DNA from: CAITWF01 sp038231575
GTDB taxonomy: Bacteria; Verrucomicrobiota; Verrucomicrobiia; Opitutales; Opitutaceae
Reading direction: 5' to 3'
DNA: 64,000 nucleotides
NCBI GenBank assembly: GCA_038231575.1
Contig: JBBRLB010000001.1
Coordinates: 60,695-124,694 of the forward strand
The notes under the pieces are model-generated. The model ran no database searches and was not told the DNA's origin. It worked only from the letters and a program-made list of their open reading frames with translations. Below are positions 19,318-27,701 of this stretch, piece after piece. The number at the start of each line of letters is the position of its first letter. Position 1 is the first letter of the stretch. Position numbers and translations under genes: made by a program.

Positions 19318-19513
19318 GAGCATTAAACATCTCGAAGAAAAGGTCGCCTACTTGGAGCGGCATGTGACCGAGCAGGACAAGGTCATGCTGGAACTCGGTG
19401 ATGACCTTGCGCGGCTACGGCGCGAAGTGAAGGCGCTGCGGGAAAAACCCGGGAGCGGCGCGACCGGCGGGGACGGTGAAGCGTTCCCTGATGAACGGCC
19501 GCCGCATTACTGA
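19310..19513 (+). CDS. slyX: SlyX-family small coiled-coil protein
   Basis: A 67-residue frame starting at GTG inside the end of the response regulator gene. It has an N-terminal heptad coiled coil (SIKHLEEKVAYLERH, then LARLRREVKAL) and ends in PPHY, the characteristic SlyX terminus. Length fits SlyX proteins (about 70 residues). Their function remains unclear. The 8-bp overlap implies translational coupling with the response regulator. Confidence 0.8.
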   Translation: MNESIKHLEEKVAYLERHVTEQDKVMLELGDDLARLRREVKALREKPGSGATGGDGEAFPDERPPHY

Positions 19514-19522
19514 TCTGTCGGC

Positions 19523-21007
19523 TTAGAACGCGGCGGTCACTTCCTGCTGCTGGCCGGGATCGAGCGACTGGGTGCCGAGCGCGGCGCACTCGGTGTCGTC
19601 GTTCTTGTAGAGCTTGAATTTGACGGGCGCGGCGGCGTCGCCGGTTTCCCAGCGCCACTTGCCGATCGAAACGAATTGGAGTGGGACGCCTTTCTCCCAA
19701 CTCAGGCCGGGGCCCTCGCCGCGGATGAACAGCCGGTTGCCGATGCCGATGTAAGCGGTGACGATGAGGCGCGTCGCGCCGTCGGAGGTGCGCACGCGCT
19801 CGTGCACTTCGGCGGACTCGACGGCGGGCGTTTCAGTGATGTCGAGGCTGAGAGAAGTGTCCGGCTTCACTTCGGGCGCGGGCTTTTTTGGCGCTCGCTT
19901 GCGCGCGGGTTTGGCGGGCTCGGCGGCGGACGCATCGGCGGTAGGTGCCGGGGGAGTTTCGGCGGGCAAAGCGCCGCCAATGTTGCCCGCGAAAGGTTCG
20001 GCGGAGTCGGGCGCGACCGGCGCGATCTCCGGGATCGTCGTGGAGGGAATGGGCGCGGGCTCGTCGACTTTTATTTCGGATGCGAGCCCTGGCTCGGCTT
20101 CGGGCGCGGGTGAAATTGCCGCGCCGGGAGTTGCGCTGGGTTCGCTCGCGGCGGGAGCTGCAGGCGTTTCTTCGGCGGGGGATTCTTCGCGGCGCGGCTT
20201 GCGCGGCCGTTTGGGCGGATGAGCGGTGCTGTCGGTTTTGGGCGAGTCGGTGGCGGATGTCTCCGCGGGAGCCGCCGGGGTGGCTTCCGCCGGGGGCCCC
20301 GCGGGAATGATCGCGGCTGCGGGTGCGACGAGAACGTTCTTCGCGGCGGCCTCGAACGTGGCGAGTTTTGCCCCCAGGGCCGCCAGCGTCGCGGCGAGTT
20401 TGGTGTCGAGCGCGCCGGCATCCGCCTGCGCCTTGGCCAGCATGTCAGCGGCGGCGGTCAGGCGTTTTTGCGCGGCGACTTCGAGCTTCGTCCACTCGGC
20501 GGTGGCTTTCGCAATCTTGTCGGAGATGGAGTCGAGCCGCTCGCTTTCCGTCGTGCGCAGCGCGGCGACTTCCTTTTCCAGTTCCTCCTTCTCGACGTCG
20601 TTTGCGTTGGCGAGCTGGACCTGGAATTCCGCGATCTTGTCCTGGAGCTGGTGCGGGAGTTTCTCGGCGTGGCGGAGATTTTTCTGCGCGAGTTCGGCAA
20701 TTTCGTGCAGGCCGCCGGCCGCGATGCTGATTTGTTCGGCGGAGGTGGTGATTGTGCGCGCGAGTGACTCAAGCGCGCGCTGCCGGTCGTCGAGCGCCTC
20801 GTCCTGTTTGCGCGTGTAGTCGGCGACGAACGCGGCCGCCGTGATCAGCGCGCCGACTGCGACGCAGCCGACGATGGCAAGAACCACGGTGACGGAGAGC
20901 GGCGTCCTGCTGTAGTGCGCGATGAACGCGGCGACGGCGATGAGCAGCGCGTCGCTGAGCAGGAAAAACCATTTGGAGATTCGCGGGGGCTGGTCGGGGA
21001 GGGACAT
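19523..21007 (-). CDS. Two-helix membrane protein with coiled coil, long Pro/Ala linker and C-terminal beta domain
   Basis: A 494-residue protein. Two hydrophobic helices (about 13-30 and 38-62) anchor it. A coiled-coil region follows (about 65-225, repeated Glu/Lys/Leu/Ala heptads), then a Pro/Ala/Glu-rich disordered linker of about 170 residues. The last 85 residues (IGIGNRLFIRGEGPGLSWEKG, GKWRWETG, KFKLYKND) look like a small beta-sandwich similar to starch- or carbohydrate-binding folds. With the hairpin of two helices, the long part probably lies in the cytoplasm. No family name is known to me. The gene converges on slyX. Confidence 0.7.
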   Translation of the reverse strand: MSLPDQPPRISKWFFLLSDALLIAVAAFIAHYSRTPLSVTVVLAIVGCVAVGALITAAAFVADYTRKQDEALDDRQRALESLARTITTSAEQISIAAGGLHEIAELAQKNLRHAEKLPHQLQDKIAEFQVQLANANDVEKEELEKEVAALRTTESERLDSISDKIAKATAEWTKLEVAAQKRLTAAADMLAKAQADAGALDTKLAATLAALGAKLATFEAAAKNVLVAPAAAIIPAGPPAEATPAAPAETSATDSPKTDSTAHPPKRPRKPRREESPAEETPAAPAASEPSATPGAAISPAPEAEPGLASEIKVDEPAPIPSTTIPEIAPVAPDSAEPFAGNIGGALPAETPPAPTADASAAEPAKPARKRAPKKPAPEVKPDTSLSLDITETPAVESAEVHERVRTSDGATRLIVTAYIGIGNRLFIRGEGPGLSWEKGVPLQFVSIGKWRWETGDAAAPVKFKLYKNDDTECAALGTQSLDPGQQQEVTAAF

Positions 21008-21151
21008 GGCTGGAGGGCCCGGCGGGACGGTTGGCGCGTCACGCGGGCGGCGGAAAGTTTGTGCGGCGCGCGGGCGCGCGGCTCAAGGAGAATTCGGCGC
21101 GTGAAATCGGGATTGTGCCGCGGCGACCGGCGCGCCACGGTCGGACAGGCG

Positions 21152-21433
21152 ATGAACTTTCCCCATTTCCTGCGGATCGAGCGCGACGGGCCGGGCCGGC
21201 CACGGCACACGGTGATGCATCTGGTCGATCCGAAGTTTTCGGTGGAGCTGACGCCGGACCGCGAGGCGCCCGACAAGATCGGCCGCGGTGTGATCAAGCG
21301 CGTGTGCGTGCCGAATTCGTGGGCGGGCGACTACGCGCAATGCGCCAAGATGCTGGGCGCCGCGCAGGAATTTTTTGCGCAGTCGCTGGCGGCGCCCGTG
21401 CCGAAGGCGGAGGCGCGGCGGTTTCAGACGTAG
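21152..21433 (+). CDS. Small conserved-looking hypothetical protein (93 aa)
   Basis: Soluble 93-residue protein with a plausible mixed composition (PHFLRIERDGPGRPRHTVMH, then FSVELTPD, and an amphipathic C-terminal helix AQCAKMLGAAQEFFAQSL). It has no signal peptide. The start is the ATG at 21152, 144 bp from the divergent membrane protein start at 21007. It ends 5 bp before the EF-hand gene that converges on it. No family recognised. Confidence 0.55.
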   Translation: MNFPHFLRIERDGPGRPRHTVMHLVDPKFSVELTPDREAPDKIGRGVIKRVCVPNSWAGDYAQCAKMLGAAQEFFAQSLAAPVPKAEARRFQT

Positions 21434-21438
21434 CCGCC

Positions 21439-22068
21439 TCAGCCGCCGAGGAGGGCGGTGCGGTAGCCCGAGATGAATTCGTCGGCCGAGAGCCGGCCAT
21501 CGGCGTTTTGGTCGAACGCCTTGAACTCCGCTTCCGGCAGATAGGCGCACTCCGCCGCGGTGAGCAGACCGTCGTGATCGGCGTCGACCTGCTCGAAGAC
21601 TTTCGCGAGCGACTCGCGCAACTCGGAGAGCTCGATCCGGCCGTTGTGGTTGCGATCGATCCAGCCGACCTGCTCCATCACGATCAGGAGTTCGAATTCG
21701 ACGTAAACGAGGCTGTCGTCGCGATCGATGTCGGCGATGTGGAACAGTGCGCGGCGCAGCTCCATGAATTCGCTCACGCTCAGGCGGCCGTCATGGTTGG
21801 TGTCGGCATGCAGAAACGTGTCCTGCGCGATGTTGCTGCCCTGCAGTTCGTCGGCGTCGATGAAATCGTTTTTGTTTTTGTCCGCGGTGTGAAAGAGCGC
21901 GAAGGAAGCGTGGTCCCACTCGTCGAGATTGATCGCCGCGTTGCCGGTCGTGTCCATCGCGGTGAACGCTGTCTTGATTTGCTCCGCCGTCGGCAGGGCG
22001 CGCGCGGCGGTGGCGCCGAGCCCCAGCAGAAAGAAACCCGCCAGCCATGCGCGAGGAAGGCGAAGCAC
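21439..22068 (-). CDS. Secreted EF-hand calcium-binding protein
   Basis: An exported protein of 209 residues if started at GTG 22068 (224 if at ATG 22113, which would overlap the upstream gene by 32 bp). The N-terminus (VLRLPRAWLAGFFLLGLGA) is a signal peptide. The mature part has about five EF-hand-like loops: DTTGNAAINLDE, DKNKNDFIDADE, DTNHDGRLSVSE, DRNHNGRIELSE, DADHDGLLTAAE and DQNADGRLSADE, with D-x-[DN]-x-[DG]-x-[IL] spacing. It should bind several Ca ions in the periplasm or outside. It follows a small secreted protein gene on the same strand. Confidence 0.85.
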   Translation of the reverse strand: MLRLPRAWLAGFFLLGLGATAARALPTAEQIKTAFTAMDTTGNAAINLDEWDHASFALFHTADKNKNDFIDADELQGSNIAQDTFLHADTNHDGRLSVSEFMELRRALFHIADIDRDDSLVYVEFELLIVMEQVGWIDRNHNGRIELSELRESLAKVFEQVDADHDGLLTAAECAYLPEAEFKAFDQNADGRLSADEFISGYRTALLGG

Positions 22069-22081
22069 GGCGTGGACGGGT

Positions 22082-22366
22082 TCAGGATTTCGTGGCAACC
22101 TTCCAGCTCGCATATGCGCGCAAGTCGAGCTGGGCGCTCGTCGATTGCGACGCGGCCTTGGCCGTCTGCTTGACCGGTGCCGGCTGGCCGGCGAGGGAAG
22201 CCGCGAGGCCGAGACGACCGCCGAGCGGATCGGGGCTGACGGCTTGAAGCGCAGCCACGAGGGCCGCCGCGCGGGCGTCGGTCTTCGGCGCCGCGGCCAG
22301 CAACGGCTGGGAGGCGGCGAGAAGACCGGCGAACGCGAAGAGCGAAAAAGGGAGGCGGGTTTTCAT
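22082..22366 (-). CDS. Small secreted protein (94 aa)
   Basis: A 94-residue protein with a clear signal peptide (MKTRLPFSLFAFAGLLAASQ, cleavage near LLAAAP) and an Ala-rich mature part with several Gln and Ser near the end. No catalytic motif. It lies directly upstream of the EF-hand gene with a 13-bp gap (GTG start) and probably shares its transcript. No family recognised. Confidence 0.6.
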   Translation of the reverse strand: MKTRLPFSLFAFAGLLAASQPLLAAAPKTDARAAALVAALQAVSPDPLGGRLGLAASLAGQPAPVKQTAKAASQSTSAQLDLRAYASWKVATKS

Positions 22367-22459
22367 GGCAGTTCTTAAGTTGCCTCCAGTGTATACCTTT
22401 GCGGCCGAAACCGCATCGGTAGCTCTACTCCGGCCGCCTACGTAGGTTCCTGTGTAGTT

Positions 22460-22840
22460 TCAGTAACCTGTTACAACTCGCCGCCACGTCGTGACGCACA
22501 ATGACACCAGCACGGCCACGCGCAGGGCGCCCTCGAAGGTCAGCAGCACCAGCACCCACTTCAGCGGGCAGCCCCGCCGCAAGGAGAACCCGACCGCCGA
22601 CAGCCCCAGCAAGCCGAGGCTAAAGAGACGCCCGAGCGGGAGGGCGAGGAGTGCCAGCATCCACAGCCCGTAAAAAATAATCGTGAGGCTCCAGAAAAAT
22701 GCCGTCACCTCGCCCAGTCCGAGCGCACGCGGGTCCCCCCCGCGGGCGATCTGCTTGATGCCGAGGTAGCGCTCGCAAAGCACGAGCTGCCCGATCTCGA
22801 AGATCAGGAACAGCGGGGCAAACAGGAGCAGCGTGGCCAC
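22460..22840 (-). CDS. Small integral membrane protein (126 aa)
   Basis: A 126-residue protein with four likely hydrophobic helices. The first includes FAPLFLIFEIGQLVLCERYLGI, and a short polar loop with GGDPRALGLGE precedes the second. The composition and the ERYLGIKQI stretch resemble small uncharacterised membrane proteins; no motif gives a function. It lies 34 bp downstream of the MFS transporter gene on the same strand and may be co-transcribed with it. Confidence 0.65.
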   Translation of the reverse strand: MATLLLFAPLFLIFEIGQLVLCERYLGIKQIARGGDPRALGLGEVTAFFWSLTIIFYGLWMLALLALPLGRLFSLGLLGLSAVGFSLRRGCPLKWVLVLLTFEGALRVAVLVSLCVTTWRRVVTGY

Positions 22841-22874
22841 GGTCGGAGCAAAGTAGGCGCGGCGGATTTGGCAA

Positions 22875-24128
22875 TCAACCCGGGGCCGCCGCGACCGGCG
22901 CCGGCGGGCTGTAATCCTTGCGGAACGATCGTATCGCGAGCCCGAGCGAGATCACCACGAGCGTCGCGGCGATGAAAAACGAAATGCCGGAGAGCCACTC
23001 CGGTTGACCGGGCTGCACCGCCCAGGCGAAGCTCCAGCCCGAAAGCAGCGGACCGGGAATGCCCGCGAGGCTCGCCAGCCCCGAATAAACGCCCTGCACC
23101 GCGCCCTGCTCGTTCGCCGGCACGTGTTTCGTGATGTAGCTCTGCATCGCCGGTCCCGCGATGCCCGCCAACGATCCGACCAGGATGATCGCGTAGACCA
23201 TCCAGCCTTGCGTCGCGAGGCCGTAGAGGATCTGGGCCGTCACGGACAGCAGCAACCCGACGATCACGCCGCGCGTATCGCCGATGCGGCCGATGATGCG
23301 CTTGGCCAGCCCGGCCTGCACGATCGCGGAGGTCACGCCGACGAGCATCAAGGAGAGCCCGACATGCTTGGGATCCCACTGGTAGCGATGCGTGGTATAG
23401 AGCGCCCAAATCGAAAACAGCATCATCTGCGCGAGGGTCAGGATGAAATACGCCTCGGCGAGCCCGAGGACCGCCGGGAAGCGCTTTAGCGCCATCACGG
23501 CGCCGATGGGGTTGGCGCGTTTCCAGGAAAAAGCGCGGCGGTTTTCCGGCGCCAGCGATTCGGGCAGCACGAAAAATCCGTAGAGCCAGTTGAGCGCGGA
23601 GCAGCCCGCCGCGACCCAGAACGGCAGCCGCAGATCCACGCTGCCCAGCAGCCCGCCGATCAGCGGCCCGATGATGAAGCCGAGCCCAAACGCCGCGCCG
23701 ATCATGCCGAAGCCCTGCGCACGTTTCTCGGGCGGAGTGACGTCGGCGACGTAGGCGTTGGCCGTGGACAGCAAGCCCGCGGTGAGCCCGCCGATCATCC
23801 GCGCCACAAACAAAATCGTGAGCGTGGGTGCGAGCGCCATGACGACGAAGTCGAGCGCCGAGCCCGCCAGGGCGATCAGGATGACCTTGCGCCGCCCGAA
23901 GCGATCCGAGAGCGAACCCAGGATGGGGGAACCAAAGAACTGCATGAACGCATACACGCTCACGAGCACCACGTAAGAGTGGGCGCCGGAGGAGACGTCG
24001 TCGTGGCGGAACTTGGTGACGAGTCCCGGCAGCACCGGAATCAGCAATCCGAAACCGAGCACTGCCAGCACGACGGTCACAAAAATGAAACCCAGGGCGG
24101 GTTTCCGGACGGGCGCGGCGGTGCTCAT
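22875..24128 (-). CDS. MFS transporter, TetA-like drug/proton antiporter family
   Basis: A 417-residue inner-membrane protein with twelve hydrophobic helices. The DHA1/TetA pattern is clear: GFGLLIPVLPGL in helix 1, the motif A loop GSLSDRFGRRKVI between helices 2 and 3, and a central cytoplasmic loop after ENRRAFSWKRANPIG. Such proteins export tetracycline-like or other small molecules against protons. A resistance function is not shown by the sequence. No TetR gene is adjacent. Confidence 0.88.
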   Translation of the reverse strand: MSTAAPVRKPALGFIFVTVVLAVLGFGLLIPVLPGLVTKFRHDDVSSGAHSYVVLVSVYAFMQFFGSPILGSLSDRFGRRKVILIALAGSALDFVVMALAPTLTILFVARMIGGLTAGLLSTANAYVADVTPPEKRAQGFGMIGAAFGLGFIIGPLIGGLLGSVDLRLPFWVAAGCSALNWLYGFFVLPESLAPENRRAFSWKRANPIGAVMALKRFPAVLGLAEAYFILTLAQMMLFSIWALYTTHRYQWDPKHVGLSLMLVGVTSAIVQAGLAKRIIGRIGDTRGVIVGLLLSVTAQILYGLATQGWMVYAIILVGSLAGIAGPAMQSYITKHVPANEQGAVQGVYSGLASLAGIPGPLLSGWSFAWAVQPGQPEWLSGISFFIAATLVVISLGLAIRSFRKDYSPPAPVAAAPG

Positions 24129-24365
24129 TTCGCGCGGAATATTTCGATGATTGGCCGCGCTGGCGAGCCCGGAGGGATGGGCGGCGGCGGTGGCCGGAGC
24201 CGATTTCGGTCGTCGAAATATTCGGAGGGTGGATGCCGCCGCAGAGCACGCCTGGCCGAGTATTGCGACTCACGTGCGCCCGGCGGGTTTGGCTGCTGGA
24301 GCCGTCGGGCTGAATCGGGCCAGTGGAATCTTGTCAGGAGGCGGACCGGCTGAAAGCGTGGGCGC

Positions 24366-24872
24366 ATGACCCCTGTAGTGCACCGGCGCCAGTCCGGAGC
24401 GTTCTCGCTAATCGAACTGATGATCGTGGTCGCGATTATCGGGATTGTGTCGGCCTTGGCGCGGCCGGCGTTTTTGCGGGTGCTTCAGCAGGTGCGAGGC
24501 AACGCGCAAATGAACGATTTTCGCGTGTTCGCCGCGGCCTTTGGCCAATACGCGCATAGCAACGGCGCCTACCCAGCCAGTTACACGACGGCCGGTGGTT
24601 TTCCGGTAACAATGAACGGCTTCATCAACCAGACACAGTGGAAGCGTCTCGCGCCGATCGGCGGCAACTATGCCTTTCTCAAGGACAATACCGTAGGCGG
24701 CGTGCGCTACCGGGCGCTCATCCGCGTGAGCGGCTCGGGTGCGAGGGCGATCACGTTCACCTCGGCGCAATTGCTGCAACTCGATAGAAAATCCGACAAC
24801 GGCGACCTCGCCACCGGCCAGGTCTTCACCAACGGTGCCGCGCTCAACACCTATTACGTGGTCGAACAATGA
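24366..24872 (+). CDS. Type IV pilin-like / type II secretion pseudopilin
   Basis: A 168-residue protein with a prepilin N-terminus: short basic leader, Gly11, then AFSLIELMIVVAIIGIV, the N-methylation helix. Cleavage after Gly11 would put the invariant Glu at position 6 instead of 5, because of the extra Ala; cleavage one residue later would restore it. The globular part has YPASYTTAGGF and a Tyr-rich end (NTYYVVEQ). No other pilus genes are nearby. The stop overlaps the next gene by 4 bp (ATGA), coupling the two. Confidence 0.82.
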   Translation: MTPVVHRRQSGAFSLIELMIVVAIIGIVSALARPAFLRVLQQVRGNAQMNDFRVFAAAFGQYAHSNGAYPASYTTAGGFPVTMNGFINQTQWKRLAPIGGNYAFLKDNTVGGVRYRALIRVSGSGARAITFTSAQLLQLDRKSDNGDLATGQVFTNGAALNTYYVVEQ

Positions 24873-25594
24873 GTGTCCCCACTGCCATCAAGTTGATCGC
24901 GGAGAATTTGTCCGACGAGGCCCGCGCGCTCGCGCCGGGCGAAGGCCGTCGGACGGTCGAAGTCGACGCCGTGGGCTTGCGGACTTGGCTCGATCATTTT
25001 GCGGCGCTCCCGGCCTTTGAAACGGAAGAGGCCGAGGCGCGCCTGCAACTGACCGTCGCCTCGCGCCGGCTTGTCGTGCGATGGGCCGGCACGCGGCTGG
25101 GCGCGGAAGAGGGCGGTAACTTTGTCGCGGCCACGCCGGAGGAAATCGTGGCGCTGTTGCTCGCTCCGAAAGCCCCGGCCGGCGAGGTTGCGCCTGCGGA
25201 GGTCGCCCCAGAAGAGACGCTGGCGTCACGCCAACGCGCGCGCGCGCGAGGTTGGTTGTTGGTCGGATTGGTGGTGATTTTTGCCGGGTTGTGCTGGTGG
25301 ACCACCCGACCGGAAGTCCCCGACGGCGTGGAGTGGATCGACGATTCCGTCGAGCGGCAGACGATTTTGTCCGCGGCCGCCGGCTCCTACGCGAGCGAGG
25401 ATGAAAAGCTTGAACTCGAGGCGGCTGCCGGGCGCCTCACCGCCGCCGATGCCGGCGGCAACGAAACGCTGCGCACCACCGTGCGCGTCGGCCGCCGTGA
25501 TGGCACCAACGTGCTGGTCACCGAGGCCGGGGTGGTCCTTGAACTCGTGGCCGAGGGCCGAGTGAAGATTAATGGGATTGAATACCGGCGTTAG
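24869..25594 (+). CDS. Single-pass membrane protein coupled to pseudopilin
   Basis: A 241-residue protein. A soluble N-terminal part of about 125 residues (VEVDAVGLRTWLDHFAALP, RLVVRWAGTRL) is followed by an Ala/Glu/Pro linker, one membrane helix (WLLVGLVVIFAGLCWW, about 129-145) and an extracytoplasmic tail of about 90 residues containing AAGSYASEDEK and a C-terminal beta-rich stretch. The same plan, including a GSYAS/GTYATS block after the helix, occurs in the protein at 46983-47894. It is translationally coupled to the pseudopilin. Function unknown. Confidence 0.7.
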   Translation: MSVPTAIKLIAENLSDEARALAPGEGRRTVEVDAVGLRTWLDHFAALPAFETEEAEARLQLTVASRRLVVRWAGTRLGAEEGGNFVAATPEEIVALLLAPKAPAGEVAPAEVAPEETLASRQRARARGWLLVGLVVIFAGLCWWTTRPEVPDGVEWIDDSVERQTILSAAAGSYASEDEKLELEAAAGRLTAADAGGNETLRTTVRVGRRDGTNVLVTEAGVVLELVAEGRVKINGIEYRR

Positions 25595-25608
25595 CCGGGC
25601 CACGCCGA

Positions 25609-26598
25609 TCACTTCCCGCCATACCACACGCCGCGGCGCCAGTTGTGGCGGCGGAGTTGGGTGACGAGAGCCTCCGGCATCGCGGGCAGATCGCTGACGC
25701 CGCAATTGGCCTCGGCTTGGGCGACGTTACGAATGCCGGGAATCACGGTCGTCACGGCGGGGTGGGCGAGCACCCACTTGAGCGCGGCTTGTGGCAACGT
25801 GTAGCCGGTGCCGGCGAGATCTTTTTTGATTTCGTCGGCGTGGGCGATGGTGCGAGTGACCCGATCGCCTTCGAAATATTTTGCGCGGAAATCGTCCGGG
25901 GGGAACTTCGTGTCCTTCGTGAATTTTCCCGTGAGGGCGCCTTCGTCGAAGGCCACCCGCACGATGACGCCGACGCCGCATTCCTTCGCGACGTCGAGCA
26001 GCTCCGCCGCCGGTTCCTGATCGAAAAGATTGTAGATTACCTGAACGGAATCCACCCAGCCGCCGCGCATGAGATCGATCACGCAGTTTTGATCCTGCTC
26101 AGGCGTGGAGAGGCCAATGAGCCCGATCAGTCCCTCGCGCTGCAGCGAGCGGAGCAGCTTGAACGGCGTGGGATGGCGGTTCCAAGCGCGCGTCCACGTG
26201 TGCAGTTGAAGGAGATCGATTTTGTCCGTGCCGAGGTTGGCGAGGCGCTCGGCGACACTCTTGCGCACGTAGGTTTCACTGAAGCGGTCGTCGGCGCGAT
26301 CGTAGGGTGAGGGCGGCCAGGTGCCGGCGGCGGGCGGAGTTTTTGTTGCGACGAAAACTCTTTCGTTTTTCCCGGCGGCGGCGCGCTCGCGCAGGATCTG
26401 GCCGATGAGCTTTTCGCTGCGGCCGTTGCCGTAGCCGGCGGCCGTGTCGATGAAGTTGCAGCCGAGATCGAGGGCGCGATGCAGCGCGGCAAGCGAATCG
26501 GCGTCGGACTGCGCGCCCCACGAGCCACCGATGGCCCAGGCGCCAAAACCGACTTCAGAGCAGTTAAAGGCGTGGTTGCCGAAAGGGCGGAATTTCAT
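25609..26598 (-). CDS. Aldo/keto reductase
   Basis: A 329-residue NADPH-dependent oxidoreductase with a TIM-barrel fold. Blocks visible are GFGAWAIGGSWG, the catalytic-region NFIDTAAGYGNGRSEKLIG (Asp and Tyr of the AKR tetrad), DLLQLH, and the C-terminal cofactor block VIPGIRNVAQAEAN. The barrel length is normal. The ATG at 26598 is the start; the longer open frame upstream lacks coding character. It reduces aldehydes or sugars, substrate unknown. It is convergent with the pseudopilin operon. Confidence 0.87.
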   Translation of the reverse strand: MKFRPFGNHAFNCSEVGFGAWAIGGSWGAQSDADSLAALHRALDLGCNFIDTAAGYGNGRSEKLIGQILRERAAAGKNERVFVATKTPPAAGTWPPSPYDRADDRFSETYVRKSVAERLANLGTDKIDLLQLHTWTRAWNRHPTPFKLLRSLQREGLIGLIGLSTPEQDQNCVIDLMRGGWVDSVQVIYNLFDQEPAAELLDVAKECGVGVIVRVAFDEGALTGKFTKDTKFPPDDFRAKYFEGDRVTRTIAHADEIKKDLAGTGYTLPQAALKWVLAHPAVTTVIPGIRNVAQAEANCGVSDLPAMPEALVTQLRRHNWRRGVWYGGK

Positions 26599-26706
26599 GT
26601 CGGAGGGGAGTCGGCGGAAACGTGAAGGCAAATCGGGCCCGGGCTCAAGCGCGGGACACTTCGATCTTGGAACGATGCGCGGTGCGGCTAGGCATGGAGC
26701 CACGCC

Positions 26707-27681
26707 ATGATGAGAAATTCCGTTTCCTTTCGTCGGTCTTGCCGGCTCGTGTTCGCCCTCGGGCTGGTTGCGCCGGTTGTCCTTTCGGCGCAAGGCGGAG
26801 GCCTGGGCAAGGAGCAACCGGCCAATCTTAAACTCGCCGGCGAACTCATGCGCGCGGGTAAAAATGCCGCCGCGATTGCTGCGGTGCAAAAGGAGCTGGA
26901 GGCGAATCCCACTTCGGCAGCCGCCGCGAACCTGCTCGACGTCCTCGGCGCCACCGCCGAGGCGCGCAAGGTGTTTCAAAAACGCATCGACACCGCGCCC
27001 GACGCCGCGGCGAAAGCGGTGGCGCAGCGCGCGATGGCGATGTCGTTCGCGTTCGACGGCGACAGCGCGAACGTCGGGAAACTCGAGCAGCAGACGATCG
27101 CCTACTGGGCGACGCGCGAATCGGCCGAGCCGCAGAACGCGTTTTATCAACAGGGTGAGCTGGCGAACGAGGCCGCGCGCGTCTGCATCGACCAAGGCGA
27201 TTTCACCGCGGCCGAGCAGTGGTATCGCACAGGCACCGCGCTCGGGCTCAAGGAGCCGGAGCCGAAGACGCATCCGCAGAGCTTATGGGATTACCGGCTC
27301 GCACACGCGCTGGGCCGGCTCGCGGCGCGACGCGGCAACAAGGCCGAGGCGCAGAAGCAAATCGCCGCCGCGCGAAAAATTCTCGATAGCGATGTGAAAA
27401 TGGCGGAGCAGCAGGAGCGGTTCTTTCCGTATCTCGTCGGTTATGTCGCGCTCTACACCGGTGACGTGAAGACCGCTGAGGCGGCACTGACAAAGACGGT
27501 GGCGCTGACCGGCAACCAAAACGATCCGTTCATGCACTGCCTGCGGGCGATGACGGCGGAGAAGCTGGGGCAGGCGGACAAGGCCAGGGAGCTTTATCAA
27601 ACGGCCTACGATCTCGCGACGGCGCACAATCCGCCGGCGGCGTTTGTGCGGCCGTTCGCCCGGAAAAAGCTCGGCCTCTGA
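26707..27681 (+). CDS. Secreted TPR-repeat protein
   Basis: A 324-residue protein with a signal peptide (hydrophobic core FALGLVAPVVLSAQ, about residues 15-29) and several tetratricopeptide-like helix pairs: LAGELMRAGKNAAAIAAVQKEL, ARVCIDQGDFTAAEQWYRTG, LAARRGNKAEAQKQIAAARK and AEKLGQADKARELYQTAYD. It probably acts as a periplasmic interaction platform. ATG 26710 is an equally good start. It sits between two aldo/keto reductase genes on the opposite strand. Confidence 0.75.
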   Translation: MMRNSVSFRRSCRLVFALGLVAPVVLSAQGGGLGKEQPANLKLAGELMRAGKNAAAIAAVQKELEANPTSAAAANLLDVLGATAEARKVFQKRIDTAPDAAAKAVAQRAMAMSFAFDGDSANVGKLEQQTIAYWATRESAEPQNAFYQQGELANEAARVCIDQGDFTAAEQWYRTGTALGLKEPEPKTHPQSLWDYRLAHALGRLAARRGNKAEAQKQIAAARKILDSDVKMAEQQERFFPYLVGYVALYTGDVKTAEAALTKTVALTGNQNDPFMHCLRAMTAEKLGQADKARELYQTAYDLATAHNPPAAFVRPFARKKLGL

Positions 27682-27701
27682 TCGCGATCTCGCGAGCCCC
27701 G

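Noticed and set aside
22875..24128. Tetracycline resistance gene
   Set aside because: The MFS family signature is present, but substrate specificity cannot be read and no TetR gene is adjacent; kept as general exporter.
22804..24273. 489-codon minus-strand frame
   Set aside because: Out-of-frame shadow of the MFS transporter; arginine-rich and without membrane helices.
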